Positions 1 to 8,024 of a stretch of 64,000 bases of DNA are shown in pieces. The position numbers and the translations under genes were made by a program. Source of the stretch: Iamia sp963728655 (GTDB taxonomy: Bacteria > Actinomycetota > Acidimicrobiia > Acidimicrobiales > Iamiaceae). The first letter of the stretch is position 1. The number at the start of each line of letters is the position of its first letter. The stretch spans positions 496,001 to 560,000 of the forward strand of contig CAVSLD010000006.1 in the NCBI GenBank assembly GCA_963728655.1. Direction: 5' to 3'. The notes below the pieces were generated by a model. That model saw nothing but the letters and a program-made list of their open reading frames with translations. It was not told the DNA's origin and searched no databases.

Positions 1-1851
1 ATCAACGACTACCTCCGGGGCGGCATCCTCAGCCTGGGCGCCATCGCCATCGGCGTGATGGTCATCGTGTTGCTGGTGCTGTTCAAGGTGCGATGGCGGC
101 TGCTGCCCCTCGGCGTGATCATCATCGGCGTCACCTGGGCCTTCGGCCTGGCCGGCTACCTCGGGATCCCCCTGTCGCTGGTCACCATCTCGGGGCTGCC
201 GGTGATGCTCGGCGTGGGCATCGACTACGCGATCCAGATGCACGCGCGGATCGAGGAGGAGGTGATCATCGACCGGGTCGCGCACCCCATCCAGGAGGCG
301 TCGCGCAACCTCGGTCCCGCACTGCTGGTGGTCACCTTCGACGCGGTGCTGGCCTTCCTGGCCCTCAAGTTCGCCCGGGTGCCGATGATCCGCGACTTCG
401 GCAGCCTCCTCATGGTCGGCATCGTCGTCATCTGCATCTGCTCGATCCTGCTGCCCATCGCCTTCCTGGGCATGCGCGAGTTCCGCTCGCCCACCAAGGG
501 ACGCGACTTCCGCGAGGGCGGCCTGGGCAAGCTCACCGTCAAGCTGGGCAGCCTCCCCAAGTGGACGGCCGTGCCCTTCGCCATCGCCTCGATCGTGATC
601 TTCGCGGGCGGCGTCCTGGTCGAGGGCGACCTGGTCATCAAGGCCGACCCCGTGCAGTGGGTCGACCAGTCCTCGGACACCATCAAGAAGATCAACACGA
701 TCGAGGACCAGACGGGCTCGTCCTCCGAGCTGGGCGTGTTCGTCCGCTCCGACGACGTCTACGACCAGGAGACCGTCACCTACGTGCACGACCTGGCGGG
801 GTGCGTGCTCGGCACCTTCCCCGAGGGCGACCCGGCCGACGTCCAGCCCTACACCAAGGCCTGGTGCGAAGAGAACAGCGTGCCCGAGCAGCGCATCGAG
901 GTCGACGGCGAGTCCGAGCCCGCCCTGCTCACCGCGTCGAGCGTCGTCACCACCATGAGCTACGTGCTCGAGGTCCCCGGCGCCACGCCGCTGCCGCCGC
1001 GAGGGGAGGACGTCCAGGCCGCCTGGGAGGTGGCCCCCGAGGCCATCAAGCGTTTCACGGCCACGCCCGACGGCGAGGACATGAACGTCATCTTCCGCAC
1101 CGGCTACTCGTCGCTGGCCGACGGCGAGGGCGTGGTCCGGGCCATCGACGAGCAGGCCGACCCGCCCGAGGGCATCTCGGCGGTCCCGTCCGGCCTGGCC
1201 GTGGTGGGCGTGGGCCTGCTCGACAACATCGAGTCCAACCGGGCGACCCTGACCTACCTGGCCATCGCCTTCGTCGGCCTGTTCCTCATGGTCCGGCTGC
1301 GGAGCATCACGCGGTCGCTGCTCTCGCTGGTGCCGGTGCTGATCGCCACCGGCCTGGCGTCGCTGGTCGCCTACGCCCTGGGCTTCGAGCTCAGCCCCAT
1401 GACGGCGGTGGGCGGACCGCTGGTGGTGGCCATCTGCACGGAGTTCACGTCGCTGATCCTGCTGCGCTTCGTCGAGGAGCGACAGCGTGGCTTCGAGCCG
1501 GAGGCGGCCGCCGACGTCGCCGCCGCCCGCACCGGTCGCGCCTTCATCGTCTCCGCCCTCACCGGCATCGTCGGCGTGGGCGTGATCGCCACCTCGAGCC
1601 TCCCGCTGCTCCGGGACTTCGGCCTCATCGTGGCCCTCAACGTGGTCGTCGCCCTGGTGTCGGCGCTCGTGGTGCTGCCGCCCATGCTCGTCTGGGCCGA
1701 CCAGGAGGGTCGCGAGTGGGTGTCGCGCCGGCTGGTCAGCGAGGAGGACCTGGCCAAGAGCCGCGGCGGCCAGGGCCTCTCCACCGACGTGCCCGAGGGC
1801 GGCGACCCCTCCGGTCCGGGCACCGACCGCACGCCGGCCGGCCAGACCTGA
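1..1851 (+). CDS. MMPL/RND-family exporter, 5' truncated by the window
   Basis: The frame is open from base 1, so the N-terminus lies outside the window; 616 codons are visible. The protein has two clusters of hydrophobic segments (about residues 15-160 and 415-570) around a large hydrophilic loop, which is the second half of the two-repeat RND/MMPL layout. The first cluster carries GVGIDYAIQM, the conserved Asp-containing motif of the family, and the second has the matching TEFTSLILLRF. The C-terminus is a short polar tail. Such proteins export lipids or hydrophobic compounds across the inner membrane using proton flux. The substrate cannot be told from sequence. It converges on the Lrp-type gene just downstream. 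Confidence 0.85.
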   Translation: MNDYLRGGILSLGAIAIGVMVIVLLVLFKVRWRLLPLGVIIIGVTWAFGLAGYLGIPLSLVTISGLPVMLGVGIDYAIQMHARIEEEVIIDRVAHPIQEASRNLGPALLVVTFDAVLAFLALKFARVPMIRDFGSLLMVGIVVICICSILLPIAFLGMREFRSPTKGRDFREGGLGKLTVKLGSLPKWTAVPFAIASIVIFAGGVLVEGDLVIKADPVQWVDQSSDTIKKINTIEDQTGSSSELGVFVRSDDVYDQETVTYVHDLAGCVLGTFPEGDPADVQPYTKAWCEENSVPEQRIEVDGESEPALLTASSVVTTMSYVLEVPGATPLPPRGEDVQAAWEVAPEAIKRFTATPDGEDMNVIFRTGYSSLADGEGVVRAIDEQADPPEGISAVPSGLAVVGVGLLDNIESNRATLTYLAIAFVGLFLMVRLRSITRSLLSLVPVLIATGLASLVAYALGFELSPMTAVGGPLVVAICTEFTSLILLRFVEERQRGFEPEAAADVAAARTGRAFIVSALTGIVGVGVIATSSLPLLRDFGLIVALNVVVALVSALVVLPPMLVWADQEGREWVSRRLVSEEDLAKSRGGQGLSTDVPEGGDPSGPGTDRTPAGQT

Positions 1852-1886
1852 CCTGCGTCCCGACCGGAACCCCGGTCGGGACGTCC

Positions 1887-2369
1887 TCAGAGCCCGTCGG
1901 GCGACTCCTCGCCCAGCTGGGCGACGAGGGGCAGGACCCGCGTGGGGATCTGCTCGGTGAGGGCGATGTGGGTCGCGGTGCGCTCGATGCCGCTCACCTC
2001 CAGGATCCGGTTCAGGACCTCCTGGAGGTGGCGGTTGGTGCGGGCCACCACCCGACAGTGGAGGTCGCCGGGCCCACTGGTGCTGTGGGCCTCGATGAGC
2101 TCGGGCACCGCCTGGAGGTGGGTGATCACGTCGTCGAGGCGGCCCTGGGTGATGTCGAGGGTGACGAAGGCCAGCACCTCGTAGCCCAGCGAGGGCAGGT
2201 CGAGGTCCGGGTCGAACCCGGTGACCACGCCCCGCGCCTGCAGCTTGTCGAGCCGGGACTGTACGGTGCCGCGGGCGACGCCGAGCTGGCGGGCCAGCTC
2301 CATCACCCCGGCGCGAGGGGTGTCGGCGAGAGCGGTGATCAGCTTGGCGTCGAGGTTGTCGATGCTCAT
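1887..2369 (-). CDS. Lrp/AsnC-family transcriptional regulator (1)
   Basis: 160-residue protein with an N-terminal helix-turn-helix (MSIDNLDAKLITALAD through LGVARGTVQSRLDKL, about residues 1-50) followed by an AsnC/RAM ligand-binding domain (about 65-145). It is divergent from hppD, and the 14-bp palindrome at 2396-2409 lies between them. The inference is that it controls tyrosine catabolism and itself in response to an amino acid. The ATG at 2369 is chosen because a TACGAT -10 box sits exactly 6 nt upstream and no ribosome site is present, as in many genes here. A longer start 27 nt upstream would run into the promoter. Confidence 0.85.
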   Translation of the reverse strand: MSIDNLDAKLITALADTPRAGVMELARQLGVARGTVQSRLDKLQARGVVTGFDPDLDLPSLGYEVLAFVTLDITQGRLDDVITHLQAVPELIEAHSTSGPGDLHCRVVARTNRHLQEVLNRILEVSGIERTATHIALTEQIPTRVLPLVAQLGEESPDGL

Positions 2370-2375
2370 GGTCAG

Positions 2376-2381
2376 ATCGTA
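2376..2381 (-). promoter_or_regulatory. -10 box of lrp (1), leaderless type
   Basis: Reads TACGAT on the minus strand and ends 6 nt before the ATG at 2369. This equals the distance between the rnpB -10 box and its mapped helix end, so transcription should start at the A of the start codon. Confidence 0.5.
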
Positions 2382-2395
2382 CACCGATTGCCGCA

Positions 2396-2409
2396 TCTGT
2401 CTAGACAGA
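2396..2409. promoter_or_regulatory. 14-bp palindromic operator candidate between lrp and hppD
   Basis: TCTGTCTAGACAGA is a perfect palindrome in the short divergent region between the Lrp-type gene and hppD. Lrp/AsnC proteins bind imperfect palindromes of about 13-15 bp, so this is a natural operator for the adjacent regulator. A TTGACG that could be the hppD -35 lies at about 2432-2437, downstream of the site. Binding is inferred only. Confidence 0.5.
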
Positions 2410-2492
2410 ACGTCCAGTCGATCGGCGATCCGTTGACGTGATCGGTGACCCCGTGCGCATGGTGGGGTCGTCCGCCACGACCGGAGACCCCC

Positions 2493-3611
2493 ATGGCCGC
2501 CCCCGCCGCCCCTGCGCCCGCCACCGCCCCGCCCCGCCTGCAGGGGGTGGACCACCTCGAGTGGTGGGTGGGCGGGGCCCGGTCCTTCGCCGGCTTCCTG
2601 ATCTCGGCCTTCGGCTTCGAGCCCGTCGCCTACGCGGGGCCCGAGACCGGTCGCCGCGACCGCGCCTCCTACCTCCTGCGCCAGGGCCGGGTTCAGCTGC
2701 TCGTGTCCGGTGCCCTCGACCCCACCTCGCCCATCGCCGCCCACGTGGCCCTCCACGGCGACGGCATCCGCGACGTGGCCTTCCTCGTCGACGACGTGGA
2801 CGAGGCCTACGCCGCCGCCCTGGCCCGGGGCGGCCGCAGCGTGCGCGAGCCCTCCGACGACACCGACGAGCACGGCACGATCCGCCACGCCGCGGTGGCC
2901 ACCTACGGCGAGACGGTGCACACCCTGCTCGACCGCAGTCGCTACGACGGCCCCTTCGCACCCTGGTTCGCGCCCACCGACCTGCACGACGGCCCGGGTC
3001 CCGACGTCGGCCTGGAGGGCATCGACCACGTCGTGGGCAACGTGGAGCAGGGCAGCCTCGAGCACTGGGTCGGCTTCTACGAGCAGGTCTTCGGCTTCGC
3101 CCAGATGACCCACTTCGACGACGACCAGATCTCCACCGAGCACTCCGCCCTGATGTCCACCGTGGTGTGGGACGGCGAGGGCGTGGTCATGCCGATCAAC
3201 GAGCCCGCGGAGGGCCGGCGCAAGAGCCAGATCGAGGAGTACCTCGACGCCTACGGCAGCCCCGGGGTGCAGCACATCGCCCTGGCCACCTCCGACATCG
3301 TGGCCACCGTCCGGGCCCTGGCCGCCCGGGGGGTGCGCACCATGACCGTGCCCGACAGCTACTACGACGAGGCCCGGGAGCGGATGGCGGGCATCGACCT
3401 GCCGTGGGAGGCGCTCCAGGAGCTGGGGATCCTCGTCGACCGCGACGAGCACGGACACCTCCTGCAGATCTTCACCGAGACCGTCACCGACCGGCCCACG
3501 GTGTTCTTCGAGATCATCGAGCGCCGGGGCGCGGTCGGCTTCGGCGAGGGCAACTTCAAGGCCCTGTTCGAGGCCATCGAGCGCGAGCAGGCCAAGCGCG
3601 GGAACCTGTAG
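2493..3611 (+). CDS. hppD: 4-hydroxyphenylpyruvate dioxygenase
   Basis: Converts 4-hydroxyphenylpyruvate to homogentisate, the second step of tyrosine breakdown. At 372 residues it has the usual bacterial length. Two vicinal-oxygen-chelate halves are seen. The iron ligands are His179 (EGIDHVVGNV), His261 (VQHIALATSD) and Glu340 (VFFEIIERRG), with spacing matching characterised enzymes. The C-terminal family signature GFGEGNFKALFEAIEREQ is complete. ATG 2493 is preferred because GGAG lies 7 nt upstream; an in-frame GTG at 2445 would add 16 atypical residues. It heads a run with hmgA and the FAH gene and is divergent from an Lrp-type regulator. Confidence 0.95.
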   Translation: MAAPAAPAPATAPPRLQGVDHLEWWVGGARSFAGFLISAFGFEPVAYAGPETGRRDRASYLLRQGRVQLLVSGALDPTSPIAAHVALHGDGIRDVAFLVDDVDEAYAAALARGGRSVREPSDDTDEHGTIRHAAVATYGETVHTLLDRSRYDGPFAPWFAPTDLHDGPGPDVGLEGIDHVVGNVEQGSLEHWVGFYEQVFGFAQMTHFDDDQISTEHSALMSTVVWDGEGVVMPINEPAEGRRKSQIEEYLDAYGSPGVQHIALATSDIVATVRALAARGVRTMTVPDSYYDEARERMAGIDLPWEALQELGILVDRDEHGHLLQIFTETVTDRPTVFFEIIERRGAVGFGEGNFKALFEAIEREQAKRGNL

Positions 3612-3665
3612 CCGTGGAAGGCGTGCCCGCAGTGGAGCTCGGGGCGGGCCGCGCGCCAGGCCCAC

Positions 3666-4745
3666 GTGGCCCCGCCGCCCGGCACCGTGGAGGAGGAGCA
3701 CGGGCGCGACGGCTTCTCGGGCCCGGCCTCCCACCTCTACCGGCTGCACCCGCCCACCGACTGGACCTCCGTCGAGGGGCCGGCCGTGCACCGGGCGTAC
3801 TCCAGCAGCCGGCTGGCCGACGACGACGACGCCCTGTGGCCCACCCCTTTGCTGGCCAACGCCCAGGTGGCCATCGGCGTCCAGCGCGTGCGCCGGGGCC
3901 GTCCCGAGCTGCTGCGCGACGTGGACGGCGACCGCTGCCTCTTCGTCCACCGCGGCGAGGGCACCCTGCGCACCGAGTACGGGCCCCTCGCCTACGCCGC
4001 GGGCGACTACCTGGTGGTGCCCCGGGGCACCACCCACCGGGTCGAGCCGACGGCGCCCACCACCCTGCTCGTGGTCAGCGCCCTCGGGTCCCGGTTCCGG
4101 CTGCCCGACCGGGGTCTGCTGGGCCGCCACGCCCTGTTCGACCCGTCGGTGCTCGAGGTGCCCGAGGCCGAGGCGGTGGAGGAGGACGGCGACTTCACCG
4201 TGGTGGTGCGCCGGGGCGGCGAGGACACGCTCGTGCACTACCCGTTCCACCCCTGCGACGTCGTGGGCTGGAAGGGCGACCTGGCGCCGGTGCGCCTCAC
4301 CGTCGAGGCCATCCGCCCCGTCGTGTCGCCCCGCTACCACCTGCCGCCGTCGGTCCACTCGACCTGGGTCACCGACGGCGCCATCGTCTCCACCTTCGCC
4401 CCCCGCCCGGTGGAGAGCGACCCCGAGGCGGTGCGGCTCCCGTTCTTCCACCGCAACGTCGACTACGACGAGGTGATCTTCTACCACCGGGGCCAGTTCT
4501 CGTCGCGGGCCGGCATCGGGGAGGGCGACGTCACCTTCCACCCCTCGGGCCTCCACCACGGCCCCCAGCCCGCGGCCCGGAGGCGCGACGCCGACGCGGC
4601 CGCGGCCATGGAGGGCAACGGCCACGTGCCCCGCACCCACGACGAGGTGGCGGTGATGGTCGACGCCCGCCTGCCCCTGCACCCCGCGCCCGCGGCCGCC
4701 GCCCTCGAGGTCGAGGGCTACGTGCGCTCCTGGGCGTCGACGTGA
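3666..4745 (+). CDS. hmgA: Homogentisate 1,2-dioxygenase
   Basis: Opens the ring of homogentisate to maleylacetoacetate. The cupin-type protein retains family landmarks: GRDGFSGPASHLYRLHPPT near the N-terminus, and FFHRNVDYDEVIFYHRG with LHHGPQ near the C-terminus, holding the His and Glu iron ligands. The start is uncertain. hppD stops in the same frame at 3611, and no ATG, GTG or TTG occurs in frame before GTG 3666. Yet the bases from 3612 still read like the family N-terminus (RQAHVAP resembling the usual RKRH segment). A lost or shifted start, or an indel near 3612-3660, is therefore likely. Length is about 359 residues versus about 380-430 in relatives. Confidence 0.88.
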   Translation: MAPPPGTVEEEHGRDGFSGPASHLYRLHPPTDWTSVEGPAVHRAYSSSRLADDDDALWPTPLLANAQVAIGVQRVRRGRPELLRDVDGDRCLFVHRGEGTLRTEYGPLAYAAGDYLVVPRGTTHRVEPTAPTTLLVVSALGSRFRLPDRGLLGRHALFDPSVLEVPEAEAVEEDGDFTVVVRRGGEDTLVHYPFHPCDVVGWKGDLAPVRLTVEAIRPVVSPRYHLPPSVHSTWVTDGAIVSTFAPRPVESDPEAVRLPFFHRNVDYDEVIFYHRGQFSSRAGIGEGDVTFHPSGLHHGPQPAARRRDADAAAAMEGNGHVPRTHDEVAVMVDARLPLHPAPAAAALEVEGYVRSWAST

Positions 4746-4761
4746 TCCCGGTGGGCCGCCG

Positions 4762-5677
4762 GTGAGGCTGGCCCGGGCCCGCCACCGGGGGGCCGTCGTG
4801 GCCGCGCTGGTCGACGGAGACCGCTTGGTGCCGTTCGCGGCGGAGGGCGGCCGAGCGGGTCCCGGTGCGGCCCAGGAGGCCCTGCTGGCCGCAGCGGTGG
4901 CCGGTGACCTCCCCTCCCGACCTGGTGACGCCCTCGACCTCGACGAGGTCGACCTGCTGGCCCCGGTGGGCCGTCCGCCGTCGGTGCGGGACTTCTACGC
5001 CTTCGAGGCCCACGTGGCCACCGCGCGCCGGGGGAGGGGCCTGGAGGTCGACCCCGACTGGTACGAGCTGCCCGTCTTCTACTTCTCCAACCCGGCGTCG
5101 GTGGTCGACCCCGGGGCCCCCGTGGCCGTGCCGGCCGGGTGCGCGGAGATGGACTTCGAGCTGGAGGTGGCCGCCGTGGTCGGCGTCGAGGCCGGCGACG
5201 TCGCCGCCGAGCACTGGCAGGACGTGGTGGCCGGGTTCTGCATCATGAACGACTGGTCGGCGCGCGACCTCCAGCGGCGGGAGATGCGCCAGGGTCTGGG
5301 GCCGGCCAAGGGCAAGGACTTCGCCCTCTCGCCTGGGCCCGGTCCTGGTGACCCCCGACGAGCTGCCCGACGTGGCCTCGGGCCGGCCGTCGGCCCTGAT
5401 GGTGGCCCGGGTGGACGGTGTCGAGCGGAGTCGGGGCCAGCTGGCCGACATCCACCACCCCTGGGGGGCGCTGCTGGCCCACGCCTCCCGGTCGACGGTG
5501 CTGCGCCCCGGCGACGTCATCGGCTCGGGCACCGTCGGGACCGGCTGCATCCTGGAGCTGGCCCTCACCCACGGCGCCGAGGCCGAGCCCTGGCTGGCCC
5601 CCGGCGACGTGGTGGAGCTCGAGGTCGAGGGCCTCGGCACCCTCGTCAACCCCGTGGTCGCCACCCGGCTACCCTGA
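4762..5677 (+). CDS. Fumarylacetoacetate hydrolase family protein (one frameshift)
   Basis: Probably the last step of tyrosine breakdown, fumarylacetoacetate to fumarate and acetoacetate. Sequence motifs: SVRDFYAFEAHV, VFYFSNPASVV, EMDFELEVAAVVG with acidic metal ligands, FCIMNDWSARD, and GPAKGKDFA. The frame then breaks. Removing one C near 5331 gives KGKDFALSLGPVLVTPDEL and joins the second part, which runs from VTPDELPDV to the stop at 5677. The joined protein is about 304 residues, normal for the family. The gene starts 16 nt after the hmgA stop. The frameshift is either a consensus error or a real null mutation. Maleylacetoacetate isomerase is not in the window. Confidence 0.8.
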
Positions 5678-5708
5678 CCGCCCCGCGGGGGCCGACGACA
5701 GGAGCGGG

Positions 5709-6344
5709 ATGGCAGAGCGACGGGGTGGGGCCCCTCCGGTCGAGGGCGGCGTGACGGTGCAGGTCGTCTCGGGTGATCCCCTCATGGATCGGGCCACCTC
5801 GATCTACCGCCAGATGCTCACCGCCGCCGGCGTGGAGGGGGCCGAGGCCGCCAACCCGCCCCAGGAGCGCCCCGAGGGCCGCAACACCTTCCACGTGGCG
5901 GTGGACCCCTCGGCCCGGGTGCTGGGCGTGCTCCACGCCGTGTTCGGGACCCTCGACCAGCTGGCCACGGCCGAGCTCATCGACCCCGACGAGCGCCTGG
6001 CCGGACCCATCTGCGAGTGCCCTTCGGTGGCGGTGCTCCCCGAGGCCGCCGGCCAGGGCATCACCGAGCTGCTCTACCGGTCGGTCTACTGCTTCGCCCG
6101 GCGCCAGGGCGCCCGGAGCCTGGCCGTGATCGTCGACCCGCTCAGCCTCGACCTGTTCCGCGAGGACTACGGCATCCAGTTCCGCCCGCTGGGCCCGGTC
6201 ACCCGCCACCTGGGCTTCGAGCAGGTCGCGGCCGGGGGCGAGCTGGAGGAGCTGGAAGCCGGTGTCCGGCGCAACCGGCCCGAGTTCTTCGCCTTCCTCA
6301 CCGCCCCCTTCACCGCCCCCGAGCGCACCCGCTTCGGCCTCTGA
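5709..6344 (+). CDS. GNAT-like acyltransferase of unknown substrate
   Basis: 211 residues with an N-acyltransferase (GNAT/LuxI-like) pattern: a beta strand, then CPSVAVLPEAAGQGITELLY in the position of the acyl-CoA-binding A motif, and a following SLAVIVDPLSLDLF strand/helix. The ATG is preceded by a good AGGAG site about 7 nt upstream. It lies 32 nt after the FAH gene on the same strand and is probably the last gene of the tyrosine-catabolism transcript. Its role there is not known; modification or detoxification of a pathway intermediate is a guess. A perfect hairpin follows the stop. Confidence 0.65.
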   Translation: MAERRGGAPPVEGGVTVQVVSGDPLMDRATSIYRQMLTAAGVEGAEAANPPQERPEGRNTFHVAVDPSARVLGVLHAVFGTLDQLATAELIDPDERLAGPICECPSVAVLPEAAGQGITELLYRSVYCFARRQGARSLAVIVDPLSLDLFREDYGIQFRPLGPVTRHLGFEQVAAGGELEELEAGVRRNRPEFFAFLTAPFTAPERTRFGL

Positions 6345-6350
6345 CCCTCC

Positions 6351-6387
6351 GGGGCGTCACGAGGTGCCAGGCACCTCGTGACGCCCC
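6351..6387. terminator. Perfect 18-bp inverted repeat between convergent genes
   Basis: GGGGCGTCACGAGGTGCC (6351-6368) is followed by a single A and its exact reverse complement (6370-6387). It sits between the GNAT gene (plus, ends 6344) and Lrp (2) (minus, ends 6397), so it can terminate both. There is no T-tract. The same core palindrome occurs at about 45.4 kb, interrupted by an insert, so it belongs to a dispersed family. Confidence 0.7.
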
Positions 6388-6396
6388 GCCGGTCGC

Positions 6397-6876
6397 TCAG
6401 GCCTCGGGGGGCTCGGGCGGGGCCAGCGGGGGGAGGCGCACCTCGTCGAGGACGAACAGCGTCTGGGCCGAGCGCACCTCGGGGATCTGGTGGAGCCGGA
6501 CCAGCACCACGTCCCGCAGGGTCTCCAGGTCCGGGCAGCGGACGAGGAGCACGGCGTCGTGGAGGCCGCTGGTGAGGCTCAGGTGGACCAGGCCGGGCAG
6601 GTCGACCAGCGCGTCGCGGGCCTGGTGCCAGCGCTGCTGCTCGACGTCGACGAACACGTAGGCGGCCAGCGGCGTGCCCGCCGCGGCAGGGTCGACCTCG
6701 GCGCGGAACCCGGTGACGACGCCGCGCGCGAGGAGGCCGTCGAGGCGGGCGTAGGCCGTGGCCCGCCCGATGCCGGCCCTGCGGGCCAGCTCGGGCACCG
6801 ACGTGCGGGCGTCCTCCTGGAGGAGGGTGACCAGGCGTCGGTCGACGTCGTCGAGCGGGGGGTGGCGTCCGGCCAC
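6397..6876 (-). CDS. Lrp/AsnC-family transcriptional regulator (2)
   Basis: About 159 residues with the family layout: helix-turn-helix (LDDVDRRLVTLLQEDART to IGRATAYARLDGLLARG) and a C-terminal AsnC ligand-binding domain ending in a Pro-rich tail. It is divergent from phhA, which suggests control of phenylalanine hydroxylation, and it is the second Lrp-type gene in 5 kb of aromatic amino acid catabolism. GTG 6876 is chosen with CGAGG upstream; an upstream ATG at 6948 would add 24 unlikely residues. A 10-bp palindrome, GACGATCGTC, at 6901-6910 in the divergent region is a possible binding site. Confidence 0.8.
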   Translation of the reverse strand: MAGRHPPLDDVDRRLVTLLQEDARTSVPELARRAGIGRATAYARLDGLLARGVVTGFRAEVDPAAAGTPLAAYVFVDVEQQRWHQARDALVDLPGLVHLSLTSGLHDAVLLVRCPDLETLRDVVLVRLHQIPEVRSAQTLFVLDEVRLPPLAPPEPPEA

Positions 6877-7016
6877 GGCGCACCTCGGGAGGTTGGCAGA
6901 GACGATCGTCGGTGAGCGTACCGCTCTGGGTGCAGATCGTCCCGACATCGAGGCGCTCGGTGGACACCGGTCCGATCGGGAGGTTCACTGGGGTGTGGAC
7001 GGACCAGGGAGGCCCG

Positions 7017-7871
7017 ATGGACACCGACACCCACCCCACGACCACCCCCTCGCTCCCCGCCGACCACCCCGGCGTCTCCGACCTCGACTACCGGCGGCGC
7101 CGGGCCGCCATCGCCGCGGTGGGTGAGGCCCACGTCCCCGGGGACCACATCCCCGAGGTCGACTACGCCCCCGAGGAGGACGCCCTGTGGGCCACCGTGT
7201 CCCGGGAGCTGGGCGAGCTGCACGACTCCTACGCCGTGGCGGCCTACCGGGAGGGCACCCGTCGCCTGGCCCTGCCCACCGACGAGGTGCCGCAGCTGGG
7301 TCGGGTGTCGGATCGCCTCATGGAGCTGACCGGGTGGTCGATCACGCCCGTGCCCGGCCTGGTGCCGACCCGCACGTTCTACGGCGCCCTGGCTGAGCGC
7401 CGGTTCTGCTCCACGCAGTACATCCGCCATCACTCGGTGCCCTTCTACACGCCGGAGCCCGACGTGGTGCACGAGCTGGTGGGCCACGCCAACGCCCTGG
7501 CCCACCCGCGGTTCGCGGCGCTGTACGAGCTGGCCGGCCAGGCCGCCCGGCGCAGCGAGGGCGACGCAGCCCTGGAGGCCTTCAGCCGGGTGTTCTGGTT
7601 CAGCCTGGAGTTCGGCGTGCTGTGGGAGGGCGACGAGCTGCGCACCTACGGCGCCGGTCTGCTCTCGTCCTTCGGCGAGATCCAGTGCTTCCGCGACGCC
7701 GAGGTGCGCGACCTCGACGTCGAGGCCATGGCCACCACCGACTACGACATCACCCAGTACCAGCCGGTGCTGTTCGCGGCGCGGTCCCTCGACCACGCCG
7801 AGGAGGTCCTGTCCACCTTCTTCTCGGGCTGGGACGACGACGCCCACGCCCGCCTCCTGGCCTCCCGCTGA
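7017..7871 (+). CDS. phhA: Phenylalanine 4-monooxygenase
   Basis: Hydroxylates phenylalanine to tyrosine with tetrahydropterin and Fe(II). At 284 residues it corresponds to the bacterial single-domain enzyme, without the ACT regulatory domain of the animal form. The iron ligands are His152 and His157 in VVHELVGH and Glu198 in SLEFGV, with spacing of 5 and 41 as in Chromobacterium PAH. ATG 7017 has AGGGAGG 5 nt upstream. It feeds the hppD-hmgA-FAH route encoded 3 kb away. The pterin-recycling dehydratase and the tyrosine aminotransferase are not in this window. Confidence 0.93.
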   Translation: MDTDTHPTTTPSLPADHPGVSDLDYRRRRAAIAAVGEAHVPGDHIPEVDYAPEEDALWATVSRELGELHDSYAVAAYREGTRRLALPTDEVPQLGRVSDRLMELTGWSITPVPGLVPTRTFYGALAERRFCSTQYIRHHSVPFYTPEPDVVHELVGHANALAHPRFAALYELAGQAARRSEGDAALEAFSRVFWFSLEFGVLWEGDELRTYGAGLLSSFGEIQCFRDAEVRDLDVEAMATTDYDITQYQPVLFAARSLDHAEEVLSTFFSGWDDDAHARLLASR

Positions 7872-7877
7872 GGACCA

Positions 7878-7993
7878 CCGACGCTTCTGACGCGGTGGTG
7901 CGTCACCAGTGACGCATGGGCGCGTCAGAACGGATCGCCGACGCTTCTGACGCGGTGGTGCGTCACCAGTGACGCATGGGCGCGTCAGAACGG
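7878..7993. repeat. Tandem duplication of a nested palindromic hairpin (two copies, 60-bp period)
   Basis: Two identical 56-bp copies at 7878-7933 and 7938-7993. Each copy holds an outer inverted repeat, TTCTGACGCG with CGCGTCAGAA, enclosing an inner hairpin, GCGTCAC-CA-GTGACGC. The pair occupies nearly all the gap between the converging phhA and cofE genes, so it probably acts as a double terminator. The identity of the two copies implies a recent duplication. Confidence 0.9.
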
Positions 7994-8024
7994 GTGGGGA
8001 CCGGGGGGCCGGCGCCGTCAGCGG

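Noticed and set aside
1887..4682. A 930-codon minus-strand open frame across hppD and hmgA.
   Set aside because: Only its last 160 codons (the Lrp-type gene) show a protein family; the rest is the antisense of two well-supported enzymes.
7878..7993. CRISPR-like repeat.
   Set aside because: Only two adjacent copies with a 4-bp linker, internally palindromic, and no cas genes.
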